Origin: Salinirubellus salinus
Lineage (GTDB): Archaea; Halobacteriota; Halobacteria; Halobacteriales; Haloarculaceae
Reading direction: 5' to 3'
DNA: 64,000 bases
Assembly (NCBI RefSeq): GCF_025231485.1
Contig: NZ_CP104003.1
Location: 868,001-932,000, forward strand
The first letter of the stretch is position 1. Each line of letters opens with the position of its first letter. Shown here piece by piece: positions 18,237-27,224 of this stretch. The translations under genes were made by a program, and so were the position numbers. Below the pieces are notes generated by a model. It had not been told where the DNA came from. It did no database searches and worked only from the letters and a program-made list of their open reading frames with translations.

Positions 18237-18620
18237 TCAGTCGGCCGCCGCGCAGAGCACCGCGAGGACGCGCTTCGCCTCGACGCCCCGCTCGACGAAC
18301 ACCACCGTCCGCGGCGGCTCCGTCGCCTTCGGCCTGACGCGGAGCCCGGCCTCGCGTGCCGCGTCGACGGCCGCGTCCACCCCCAGTCGGAACTCGACGC
18401 GCGCCCGGTCGTCGTGGACGAACACGTCCGCGAGTCGCTCGCTCGCCTCGCCGTCGAGCGCGACGTCGACACCGTACGCGAACTCGCCGAACTCGCTCCC
18501 CTCGACGTCGTGGACGTCGACGACGGCACAACGTCCGAGCGCACCACGTTCGTGGCCCCGGACCTCGCTCGCGAGGAGCTGGGCGATCCGCCGGCCGTCC
18601 CGCACCTCGTCGACGACCAT
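18237..18620 (-). CDS. conserved haloarchaeal protein, function unknown
   Basis: The 127-residue soluble protein starts with VVDEVRDGRRIAQLLASEVRGHERGALGRC, then an alternating beta-rich middle (AVVDVHDVEGSEFGEFAYGVDVAL) and an Arg-rich end (LRVRPKATEPPRTVVFVERGVEAKRVLAVL). I do not recognise a family. Its ATG overlaps the stop of the DUF2240 gene (TGATG), so it is translated from the same message and probably works with it. Confidence 0.72.
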   Translation of the reverse strand: MVVDEVRDGRRIAQLLASEVRGHERGALGRCAVVDVHDVEGSEFGEFAYGVDVALDGEASERLADVFVHDDRARVEFRLGVDAAVDAAREAGLRVRPKATEPPRTVVFVERGVEAKRVLAVLCAAAD

Positions 18621-19060
18621 CAGAGGTCACCGAGCGCCCGCTCGGCGAGGTCGTCCACGTCGACGCCACGCCGACGGGCGTAGAGCACCCCCGCGGCCTC
18701 GATACTCACGCCGAGGTCGGCCTGCAGGCGGTTCATCGCCGCCACTGCCTCCTGTTTCTCGACGCCGGTCCCCGTGACGGCGTCGAGGACCCGCTGGAAC
18801 GTCGAGCGCTGCTGGAGTACCGACTCGTCGGGCTGGAACTCCTCGGGCATCGACACCTCGCGTGGGTCGAACGTGGCGACGAGGTCGCCGTCGTCGCGGT
18901 CGACGAGCCCCTCGCTGACGGCGATGTCGACGAGGCGCTTCGCCTGGTCCGGCGTGAACCAGTCGCGCTTGAGCGAGAGGTCGACGACGAACTCGTTCTC
19001 CCCGACGCGCTCCCCGCCGGTGCGGCGGAACGGGGCCGCGACGGTGACCCGGAGGCTCAT
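18620..19060 (-). CDS. DUF2240 family protein
   Basis: The 146-residue protein reads as an archaeal DUF2240 member, with the characteristic opening SLRVTVAAPFRRTG and the segment ENEFVVDLSLKRDWFTPDQAKRLVDIAVSEGLV, which looks like a winged-helix-type region, followed by a helical tail (VEKQEAVAAMNRLQADLGVSIEAAGVLYARRRGVDV). Function is unknown; nucleic-acid binding is a guess from the fold-like pattern. It is divergent from rps8e across 95 bp and coupled to the downstream 127-residue gene. Confidence 0.82.
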   Translation of the reverse strand: MSLRVTVAAPFRRTGGERVGENEFVVDLSLKRDWFTPDQAKRLVDIAVSEGLVDRDDGDLVATFDPREVSMPEEFQPDESVLQQRSTFQRVLDAVTGTGVEKQEAVAAMNRLQADLGVSIEAAGVLYARRRGVDVDDLAERALGDL

Positions 19061-19155
19061 ACCGGCCGGTCGGCGTGCCCGGGCAAGAATCGGTCGGTAC
19101 CGGACCCGAACGCCGAGTCGAACGATTCAAGGCCGTGACCGTCCCCTTCGTATCC

Positions 19156-19527
19156 ATGAAGAGCCACGGACGCTCCGGCAAGAAGCGAACCGGCGGTCGA
19201 CGGCGTAACGTCCACAAGAAAAAGAAACACGAACTCGGCGACTCCCCCACCGAGACCCGCGTCGAGGACCGCAAACTGAAGGTCGTCGAGACGCGCGGCG
19301 GCAACACGAAGGTCCGTGCCCTCCGCACGGACGTCGCGAGCGTTGCCGACGGCGACGAGGTCGTCCAGGCCACCATCGAGAACGTCGCCGAGAACGGCGC
19401 GAACCCGAACTACGCCCGCCGGAACATCATCACCCGCGGCGCCATCATCGAGACGTCCGCCGGCACGGCGCGCGTCACCTCCCGTCCCGGTCAGGACGGA
19501 CAGGTCAACGCCGTCCTCGTCGAGTAA
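19156..19527 (+). CDS. rps8e: 30S ribosomal protein S8e
   Basis: This 123-residue small-subunit protein has the very basic opening MKSHGRSGKKRTGGRRRNVHKK and the conserved S8e patches VRALRTDVASVADG, NPNYARRNIITRGAIIET and TARVTSRPGQDGQVNAVLV. The length is normal for archaeal S8e. A TATA-like ACGATTCAAGG about 30 bp upstream fits a short-leader start. S8e is absent from bacteria, so the gene supports the archaeal assignment. Confidence 0.97.
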   Translation: MKSHGRSGKKRTGGRRRNVHKKKKHELGDSPTETRVEDRKLKVVETRGGNTKVRALRTDVASVADGDEVVQATIENVAENGANPNYARRNIITRGAIIETSAGTARVTSRPGQDGQVNAVLVE

Positions 19528-19650
19528 CGCCGGTCTGTCGTCCACTTCCTCTCGAGACCGTGAGCCGCCAGCGACGGCGCTCGCCGTGTGTGCACGGGGA
19601 CGAGCGCACGGACGGAGGAACTTCCCCAACGGAACGACGGACGGTGCCGG

Positions 19651-22600
19651 TCAGTCCTGCAGGACGAGGTAGGCACCACCACCGATGGCGACGACCGCTC
19701 CGGCCAGTCCCACCGCCGATGTCGGGCCCTCACCGAGCCCCGCGGGCGCCAGCGGCGTGCCGCCCACCGACTGCTCGCCGCGCTCGGGCCCGGCCGTCCC
19801 GGTCGGCGTCCCGGTGTCCGACACCGAGGGCTCCGGTCGCTCGGACCCTGCCGGCGTGGCGGTGGCCACCGGAGTCGTCGTCTCGCCCGGCTCGCCCCCG
19901 CCACCGCCGTCGTGGTCGCTGTCCGCCGCCGGGGTGGACGTGGCCGTCGGTGTCGCGCTGGCGCTGGGCGTCGCCGTCGCGCCGGGTGTCGGCGTCCCGT
20001 CGGCGTCGGTGCCGTCACCCGCGCTCTCGTCCGCCGCCGTCACGGTCAGGGTCCCTGCCACCACGTCGTCGGTCCGTACCTCGTAGGTCCCGGCGTCGAC
20101 GAAGGTACGCTCGAACTCGATGGTCTCGCGCTCCCCGGGGTCGAGCGTGACGAACCGGCTCTGGACGAACCGCTCGCCGACGTAGAGTTTCACCTCGTGT
20201 TCGCCACGGGCGTCGCCCTCGTTCTCGACGGTCACCGTCACCCCGACCGTCTCACCGACCGCCATCTCGCTCCGGTTCAGAGCGCTGTCGACGACCGTGA
20301 TGTCGGCACTCCCATCGCCGCCGCTCGCTGGGGCACTGCCGCCACCGCCCCTGCTCCCGGTGTCCCCACCGTCGCCGGTCGGGGTGGGCGTGGGCGCGGG
20401 GGTCTCGCCCGTGTCACCCTCGTCGCCCCCCGGCGTGGGGGTCGCCGTCTCGGTCGGCGTGGGGGTGGGCGTCGACGTCGGTGTCGGCGTAGGCGTCGGG
20501 GTCCCACTCCCGCCGGAATCGCCGTCCTGCGATTCCAGCACTACGAACTGACTGAACGAGGATACGTCGGCCGTGACGCTGTTCGCGTCCGGGTCGACAC
20601 CCTCGAAGTAGGTCCACTCGCCGTCGAACTTTCCGAGGACCAGCGCCGACTCGCCGCCGACGGTGGCCTCGTCGTACCCGAGTGTCACCGTCGCCCGGGC
20701 CTCGTCGCTCGTGGCCGAGACGTTCACCGAGGACCCGACGGCGTCGTACCCCTCCTCGGCCGGCTCCGGGTCGTCGACGGGCGACAGCGTCACGTCGCGG
20801 GCGCCGGTCAGCGTCACTGCAGTCCCACCCACGTCGACGGGGCCGATGTCGGCGACGGTGCCGTCGACGAGAGCCACCTGCTCCCCGCGGTTGTCCCGCG
20901 CCGTGGTGTCGGTCAGTGTCGCGCCGTCGACGTTCGAGAGGAGGACACCGACGCCGTCGACGGCCTCGCTGGCACCGAAGCCGAAGAGTGGTTCACCACC
21001 GATGGACTCGCGGCCGTTCGCCTCTACGGTCACCCCGCGGAGCGTCAGGTCGGTGGAGTCGTTCGCGGCGACGCCGACGTTCACGTTCCCGGAGGCGTTC
21101 ACGTCCGCAACGGTCGCGCCATCGACGCCGAACAGGGCGACCCCGCGAGCGAACCCCCCCACCTCGAGCCCGCGGACGGTGACGTTGGTGCCCGCGTCGT
21201 CTGGGTCGACGAGGACGCCGGTGCCGGTGTCGTCCCCGGCCAGTCCGTGCCCGTGGCCGAGGAGCCGCACGTCGCCGCTCGTGACCGTGAGACACGTCCC
21301 CGAGACGCCAGTGAGGTTCGCGTCGATGACGTACTCGCCGGGCGCGTCGATGGTGGTACACTCGACGATGGCTCCCTCGAGGTCACCGAGTGGCCCGAAC
21401 ACGTCGCCGCCCGCGACGTCCGCGGCCGGGTCGGTGAGGTTCGCCGAGACGGTGTTCGCGTCCGGGTCGGCGGTCGACTCGAACGTGGTCCAGTCGCCAT
21501 CGGCGTGGCGCGAGACGCGCAGTGTCGGCTGGACGACCGACGAGGCGTCAGACTCGGTGTAGGAGACGACGACGTCGAGGTAGCCGCCGCCGGTCGTACC
21601 GCCGAGCCCGCCACCCCCACCAGCGGTGGTCGTCGCGTCGAAGAACGCACCGACGGTCCGCTCGCCCGCCGGCCGGTCACCCTCCGGCACGGGTGCCGGA
21701 CCGACGGCGACGTCAGTCCCCGTGAACTCCAGCGTCGCGCTCTCGAGGACGAGGTCCGTCGCCGTCACGGCACCGGGGTCGTTCGAGAGGTGGGCCGCCC
21801 ACGCGCCGTTGTCGGTGGCCTCGACGCCGTTCAGCGCGGCGTCCGACCCACCGCTGACGCCCACTCCGTGCCGGTCGTTGGAGGTCACGACGGCCTCGGA
21901 GACGGTCGGTCGGGTCGCGTCGGTGAGGTTGACACCGTCGCGGTTCTCGCGTGCGGTCACCGTCGCCACCGTCGTGCGCAGCGTCCCGTCGACGCGGACG
22001 CCGTCCCCCCGTTGGCCCGGGCGGTGACCTGCCGCACCTCGAAGCCGGCGGCCTCGTCCCCGCCGACGACGTGGACGCCGTGAGTGGTGCTCCCCGTGAC
22101 GGTGACCCCCTCGACGACGGTACCCGGCGCGCTGGTGGAGACACCCACGCCGTCGCCGTCGACGTTCGGGTCCGCCCCCGTGGCGCTCACGGTCGTCCCG
22201 TCGACGTGCGGCCCGCTGCCGCCGGTCACTCGCACGCCGAACTGGCCCGAGTCCGCGATGGTGCCGCCGCGGACGACGCTGCCCCCGCCGTCGCTGTCGA
22301 TGCGGATGCCGGCCGTCCCGTGGCTCCGGACGGTGAGGTCCGCGAGGAGGGTGTCGCTCGCGCCCGTCGTGTAGACGCCCGTGTCGCCGTTCTGCGTCAC
22401 CGTCGAGTCCTCGAGCGTGGCGTCGCTCGTGCCGAACATCGCGACGCCGACCTCGCCGTTCCGGGTCGCGGTGAGCCGCTGTCCGGTGAAGCCGTCACCC
22501 CGGACGCGCAGGCCCTGTTCCCAGCCGTGGAGGGTGAGGTCCGTGACGGTCACGTCGTCGGCGCCGGGTTCGACGACGAGACCGTAACTCGGCGAGTCCT

Positions 22601-22880
22601 CGTCGACACCGTCGACGGTGTGGCCCGCGCCGTCGATGGTGACGCCGGCGGCGGTGACGGTGAGACACGACGCCGCGTTGCCCACGGTGAGGTCGCCCCC
22701 GAGTTCGTAGCTCCCGGCCTCGTCTATCGTCCCACACTGCGTTATCGTCCTCCCGTCCACGCTCGTGTCCGCGGCTGCCGCCGGCGCGACGGCGACCGAC
22801 ACCCCTCCCAGGAGGGCCACGATGAGCGCGAGGGAGAGCCAGAGCGTCGCGACGGCGCCCCTGGTGCCTCGTCTCGTCAT
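19651..22880 (-). pseudogene. secreted beta-helix surface protein with Thr/Pro stalk and C-terminal anchor, frameshifted
   Basis: A signal peptide (VATLWLSLALIVALLGGVSVAVAPAAA, start ATG at 22880) leads into parallel beta-helix repeats of the NosD type. Near residue 290 the frame breaks at a run of six G on the coding strand (22005-22010); the next frame resumes with DGVRVDGTLRTTVATVTAREN and runs 770 more residues. That part holds two copies of a domain with Y.E..V..........DG.W..FE...DPDANSV.A.., more beta-helix, a Pro-Thr stalk, a CARDB-like domain (NRSEMAVGETVGVTVTVENE) and a last membrane helix ending LVLQD. Inserting one base would restore about 1,076 residues. No PGF sorting motif is seen. 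Confidence 0.8.
20375..20503 (-). repeat. Pro-Thr dipeptide-coding tandem repeat
   Basis: Repeats of the six-base pattern GTCGGC/GTGGGC encode a TPTPTPTP-type stalk, interrupted by a GDEGDTGE segment, inside the surface protein. Such stalks are typical O-glycosylated spacers in haloarchaeal cell-surface proteins. Repeat slippage could change stalk length. Confidence 0.7.
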
Positions 22881-23007
22881 GACGCGATAGCTGACGTACC
22901 CTACAAAAGGGGTTCTGACAACCCCGTCGAATCGTCCGGCAACATCGCCCGGTTCGACGGGGTGGAGACGGTGCGTTTTTTGCCCCCGCACGTCGCACCT
23001 CGGAGCA

Positions 23008-24888
23008 ATGAGTACCCCCGACGCCGCCGGCCTCCCGGAGTACGACTACCGGGACCTGGGTCTCGTCGCCGGCCTCGAGATCCACCAGCAACTCGATACG
23101 GCGACCAAACTGTTCTGTGACTGCCCGACCGAGCGCCGAGACCCCGAGGTGTCCGTCCGGTCGTTCACTCGCTACCTCCACCCGACCCGGTCGGAACTCG
23201 GCGAACTCGACGACGCGGCCGTCGAGGAGTCGCGCGTCGACCGCGAGTTCGAGTACCTCGCGTTCGACTCCACCTGTCTGGTCGAGGAGGACGACGAACC
23301 GCCCCACCGACTCGACGCTGAGGCGCTCTCGGTCACGCTGGAGATCGCCCAACTGCTGGACATGGACGTGGTCGACCAGGCGAACGTGATGCGCAAGATC
23401 GTCGTCGACGGCTCGAACACCTCCGGCTTCCAGCGCTCGACGCTCGTCGCCACCGATGGGCAGATACAGACGAGCGACGGTCCGGTCGGCGTCACCGACA
23501 TGCTGCTCGAGGAGGAGTCGGCCGCCCGCATCGAGGAGCACGAGGACGGGGTCACCTACGGACTCGACCGACTGGGCATCCCGCTCGTCGAGATCGGCAC
23601 CGCGCCGGACATCAACACGCCCGAGCAGGCCCGCGAGGCCGCAGAGCGCATCGGGATGCTGCTGCGGTCGACGGGGCACGTCAAGCGTGGACTGGGGACC
23701 ATCCGGCAGGACGTGAACGTCTCCATCGCCGACGGCGCCCGCATCGAGATGAAGGGCGTCCAGTCGCTGGAGGACATCGAGGCGCTCGTGGCGTTCGAGG
23801 CCCACCGGCAGGTCCGTCTCGTCGAGATAGCCGAGGAACTGGCCGACCGGGACGCCGAGGTGGGCGAACCGCAGGACGTCACGGAGGTGTTCGCGGACAC
23901 CGACTCCGGGGTCATCGCCGGGGCGAGCAGGGTCACGGCCGTCCCGCTCTACGGCTTCGAGGGGCTGGTCGGTGCCGAGATACAGCCCGACCGCCGGCTC
24001 GGCACCGAGTTCTCGGACCACGCCAAGCGCAACGGGGCGGGCGGCATCTTCCACACGGACGAGCTCCCAGCCTACGGGGTGACCGAGGCGGAGGTCGCGG
24101 CGCTGGCGGAGGCCGTCGGCGCGGGCGAGGGTGACGCCGTGGCCCTCGTCGCGGCGAGCCACGAGGTGGCCGAGCAGGCCATCGACGCCGTCGCCGAGCG
24201 GGCGAAGACAGCCCTCGACGGGGTCCCCGAGGAGACCCGCGGCGCGAACGACGACGGCACCTCCCGGTACCTCCGGCCGCTCCCCGGCGCAGCGCGGATG
24301 TACCCCGAGACGGACGTCCCGCCGGTCGAGCCCGACCCGACGGAGGTCGAACGTCCGGAACTCCTCACCGAGAAGATCGTGCGATACCAGGAGGAGTACG
24401 GTCTCGACGCCGGCCTCGCCGAGCAGGTGGCGTACGGACGCCGGATGACACTGTTCGAGCGAGCGGTCGACTCGGGCGTGGACGCGACGCTCGCTGCCGG
24501 CACGCTGGAGTCCACCACCACCGAACTCCGGCGCGACGACGTGCCCGTCGAGAACCTCGCGGACGACCACTACCTCGCGGTGCTCGAACTCGTCACCGGC
24601 GGCGAGCTCGCGAAGGAGGGCGTCGGCGAGGTGCTGACGGTCCTCGCCGAGGACCCGTCCCTCTCCGCCGAGGAAGCGGTCGAGGCGGCCGGCCTCGCTG
24701 GCGTCGAAGAGAGCGAGGTCCGCGAGGCCGTCGCCGAGGTCGTCGAGCGCAACGCCGAGCAGGTCGAGGAACAGGGGATGGGCGCGTTCTCCGCCCTGAT
24801 GGGCGAGGCGATGGGTGCGCTCCGCGGGAAGGCGGACGGCGAGGTCGTCAGTGAGGCGCTCCGCGAGGAGATCGGCAAGCGGAGTTAG
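23008..24888 (+). CDS. gatE: glutamyl-tRNA(Gln) amidotransferase subunit E
   Basis: The 626-residue protein is the archaea-specific GatE, which with GatD converts Glu-tRNA(Gln) to Gln-tRNA(Gln). It opens with the GatB/E signature GLVAGLEIHQQLDTATKLFC and CDCPTE, continues through the cradle domain (LGTIRQDVNVSIADGARIE), carries the AspRS-like insertion typical of GatE (EFSDHAKRNGAGGIFHTDELP) and ends with a YqeY-like helical tail (MGAFSALMGEAMGALRGKADG). gatD is not in the window. Its last four bases overlap the convergent gene at 24885. Confidence 0.96.
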   Translation: MSTPDAAGLPEYDYRDLGLVAGLEIHQQLDTATKLFCDCPTERRDPEVSVRSFTRYLHPTRSELGELDDAAVEESRVDREFEYLAFDSTCLVEEDDEPPHRLDAEALSVTLEIAQLLDMDVVDQANVMRKIVVDGSNTSGFQRSTLVATDGQIQTSDGPVGVTDMLLEEESAARIEEHEDGVTYGLDRLGIPLVEIGTAPDINTPEQAREAAERIGMLLRSTGHVKRGLGTIRQDVNVSIADGARIEMKGVQSLEDIEALVAFEAHRQVRLVEIAEELADRDAEVGEPQDVTEVFADTDSGVIAGASRVTAVPLYGFEGLVGAEIQPDRRLGTEFSDHAKRNGAGGIFHTDELPAYGVTEAEVAALAEAVGAGEGDAVALVAASHEVAEQAIDAVAERAKTALDGVPEETRGANDDGTSRYLRPLPGAARMYPETDVPPVEPDPTEVERPELLTEKIVRYQEEYGLDAGLAEQVAYGRRMTLFERAVDSGVDATLAAGTLESTTTELRRDDVPVENLADDHYLAVLELVTGGELAKEGVGEVLTVLAEDPSLSAEEAVEAAGLAGVEESEVREAVAEVVERNAEQVEEQGMGAFSALMGEAMGALRGKADGEVVSEALREEIGKRS

Positions 24889-25343
24889 ACGCCCAGCCGT
24901 GCCCGTATCCGCGGCAGGAACGGCCCGGTACCGAGCCGGTAGGCGACGAGTGCCGGCACCGCCGCGAGGGCGAAGAACACGACGAAGAGGACGAGGTCGG
25001 CGACCGAGAGGACGTGTGGCCACAGGGACCCCACGCCGGCTCGGCCCGACTCGACGAGGAACGCGAGTTCGTACAGGAACGGCGTGAACGCGAGCAGAAC
25101 TGCGAGCGCGTAGAGCCCACCGGCGACGACGGTACGTCGGTCGGGCTGGTCGTAGAGCGCGTACCCCGACGCGAGGGCCGCGACGGCGAAGCCGAGGAAC
25201 CGGCCGCCGAAGTCGGCGACCATCCACGACGTGTAGAGACCGAGGAGCGCCGCGAACCCGACGACGAGGCCGGTCGTCAACGCGTCGTGCGTGTGGTCGA
25301 AGACCGGGAACACGCGGTCGGCGAGGGAGTCACGGGTCGCCAT
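24885..25343 (-). CDS. four-helix membrane protein, function unknown
   Basis: The 152-residue protein has about four hydrophobic segments, near 24-44, 50-65, 72-92 and 112-135, with short loops and a basic C-terminus (PRIRARLGV). No family is recognised. Its ATG overlaps the stop codon of the upstream beta-helix gene (TGATG), suggesting coupled translation and a common purpose, perhaps at the cell surface. Confidence 0.75.
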   Translation of the reverse strand: MATRDSLADRVFPVFDHTHDALTTGLVVGFAALLGLYTSWMVADFGGRFLGFAVAALASGYALYDQPDRRTVVAGGLYALAVLLAFTPFLYELAFLVESGRAGVGSLWPHVLSVADLVLFVVFFALAAVPALVAYRLGTGPFLPRIRARLGV

Positions 25344-26614
25344 CAGGTGTCACCTCCTCGCTGGACGGCCTCGCGTGGCGGCGCCGTCTCCGCGTCCGGC
25401 ATCGACTCGAGTTCGTCGAACGGCGGTTCGGGCGCAGTCCGCCAGTCGCCGCGGGGGGCCTGCCCCTCGTCGAGCTGCGTGAACTGCTCGAACAGGACGG
25501 CCGTGACCCACGGGTCCCCACCGACGAGTCGGGTCCCACCGTTCAGACCGGCCGGCCGAGACGTCTCGGCGTCGTTGTCCCGGAAGACGTTCCCGCCGTC
25601 CTGCGGCGCGCCGACGGCGAGGTCCGCACGCCCGGAGTCCGTCACCGTGTTGCCCGAGAACGTGTTACCCCGCGGTGGGTAGAGGTTCTCGTCGACCATC
25701 GGGACGGCGGCCACGCCGAAGTTGAGGTGGTCGCGGACCGTGTTGTTCCGCACCTCGTTGTTGATGCCGCCGGCGACGAGGATGCCGGTCCCGAACGCGG
25801 CGTAGCCGAACGCCTCGTCGGGCGCGTCGGCGTTGTTGTTCGACTCGACGAGGTTGTTCTCGATGCGGGCGGCGTCCTGCGGCGGGTCGGCCTCGCTGTC
25901 GAGTGAGTTCGGGACGACACCGCCCATGTTGTGCCGCCACACCGAGTCCGCGACCGTGAGGTAGCCGCCGGCGTTCGTCCCCGAGTAGCCAATGGCGTTG
26001 TGCTCCGAGCGGACGTTCTCGATGCGGGCGTGACAGGGCTTGCACTGGCCGATGTAGAACCCGGAGTCCGTGTGCCCCGAGGCGTAGCAGTGGGCGTACT
26101 TCCCGTGCTGGGAGTCGATGTTGTAGATGCCGTACACCTGATTGTTGTAGGCGGTGAGGTACTCCCCGCGCCACCCGGACACCGACGACCAGAAGAAGCC
26201 GTTGCGCCGGTAGTGACGCGCGGTCATGTTCTCCAGGACGACGTCGTCGCTGGTGACAGTGACCCCGTCCTGTCGCTCGAACTCCCCGTCCAGTATCACC
26301 TCGTTTCGGTCGGTGCCGCGGATGGTGAGTCGGGGCGTGTCGAGGACGCGGACGTTCTCGCGGTAGACACCCGGCCCGACGAGGACGAGGTCCTCCGGGG
26401 CGGCTGCCTCCACGGCCGCCTGGATGGTGTCGTACTGCTCGGGCACCCGGTGGACGGTGTAGTCCTCGTACGCGCGGGGTGGGTCCCGGGGCGGCTGGGC
26501 AGCGGGGTACGCTTGCCCCCCGTCACGGGACTGGCCAGCGACGACCGCCCCACCCGCACCTACGAGTCCGGCCGCACCGACCGCCCTGAGCACGTCGCGC
26601 CGGCGGAACGTCAC
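25343..26614 (-). CDS. Tat-exported right-handed beta-helix protein
   Basis: With the GTG at 26614 as start, the 423-residue product opens VTFRRRDVLRAVGAAGLVGAGGAVVAG, a classical twin-arginine signal. A parallel beta-helix follows: YDTIQAAVEAAAPEDLVLVGPGVYRENV is the typical first coil, then rungs such as NEVILDGEFERQDGVTVTSDDVVLENMTARHY, DSGFYIGQCKPCHARIENVRSEHNAIGYSGTNAGGYL and NNEVRNNTVRDHLNFGVAAV. The fold is shared with NosD and pectate lyases; no catalytic set is evident. Two cysteines in QCKPC could form a disulphide or bind metal. The halocyanin-like gene lies just upstream. Confidence 0.83.
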   Translation of the reverse strand: MTFRRRDVLRAVGAAGLVGAGGAVVAGQSRDGGQAYPAAQPPRDPPRAYEDYTVHRVPEQYDTIQAAVEAAAPEDLVLVGPGVYRENVRVLDTPRLTIRGTDRNEVILDGEFERQDGVTVTSDDVVLENMTARHYRRNGFFWSSVSGWRGEYLTAYNNQVYGIYNIDSQHGKYAHCYASGHTDSGFYIGQCKPCHARIENVRSEHNAIGYSGTNAGGYLTVADSVWRHNMGGVVPNSLDSEADPPQDAARIENNLVESNNNADAPDEAFGYAAFGTGILVAGGINNEVRNNTVRDHLNFGVAAVPMVDENLYPPRGNTFSGNTVTDSGRADLAVGAPQDGGNVFRDNDAETSRPAGLNGGTRLVGGDPWVTAVLFEQFTQLDEGQAPRGDWRTAPEPPFDELESMPDAETAPPREAVQRGGDT

Positions 26615-26702
26615 GACGACACCCCCGTGTGAAACGTGGACATGGTAGTCGCGGGAAGGTTCGTCGCCTCGCTGATAAGTGTAGCCCCCCCAGATAGACG
26701 TA

Positions 26703-27137
26703 CTACTCCGGGACGGCCCGGACACCGCCCTTCATCCCGAGCGACCGGTGTGGTTCGCAGAAGTAGCGGTACAGGCCCACCTCCTCGAACGTGTACTCGA
26801 AGGTGGTGCCGGCCTCCTGCTGGAGTTCGCTCTCGAAGGCTCCGCCCTCGTCGACGACGTTGTGGAGGCCGCCCCGGCCGGTCCACTCCCACGTCACGGT
26901 CGTCCCGACGGTCACGCGGATGGCGGGGGGTTCGAACGCCAGTCCGTCTTCACCACCGACGGAGACGCTCACCGCCGTCTCGCCGGTCAGGTCGGTCTCC
27001 CCCTCGTAGTTACCCACGCCGTCGAACCAGTCACCGTAGGGGTCGTCCGGACTCTCCCCACCGCCGCCATCGCCGCCCCCGAGACACCCGGTCAGCGGGA
27101 GCGTCCCCGCGAGGGCGAGGTACGTACGTCGTCGCAT
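26703..27137 (-). CDS. halocyanin-like blue copper lipoprotein
   Basis: This 144-residue exported protein has a signal ending in the lipobox LTGC (Cys18) and a Gly-Asp linker. The cupredoxin domain has all four type 1 copper ligands: His92 in GGLHNVV, then Cys127, His130 and Met135 in YFCEPHRSLGMKGG. Halocyanins are membrane-bound electron carriers. The ATG at 27137 is divergent from the P19/Tp34-like gene, 87 bp apart. A longer open frame running back through that gene is spurious. Confidence 0.93.
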   Translation of the reverse strand: MRRRTYLALAGTLPLTGCLGGGDGGGGESPDDPYGDWFDGVGNYEGETDLTGETAVSVSVGGEDGLAFEPPAIRVTVGTTVTWEWTGRGGLHNVVDEGGAFESELQQEAGTTFEYTFEEVGLYRYFCEPHRSLGMKGGVRAVPE

Positions 27138-27224
27138 ACACCCACGTGGGCGAGGGTCGGTGTTAGGCGTTGCACCTTCGATGGACGCCACAACGGGTAA
27201 GCCGTCGGACACCACTCTGTCGGT

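Noticed and set aside
20375-20503. tandem GC-rich repeat considered as a CRISPR or minisatellite
   Set aside because: The units are six bases long and in frame, encoding Pro-Thr; there are no spacers.
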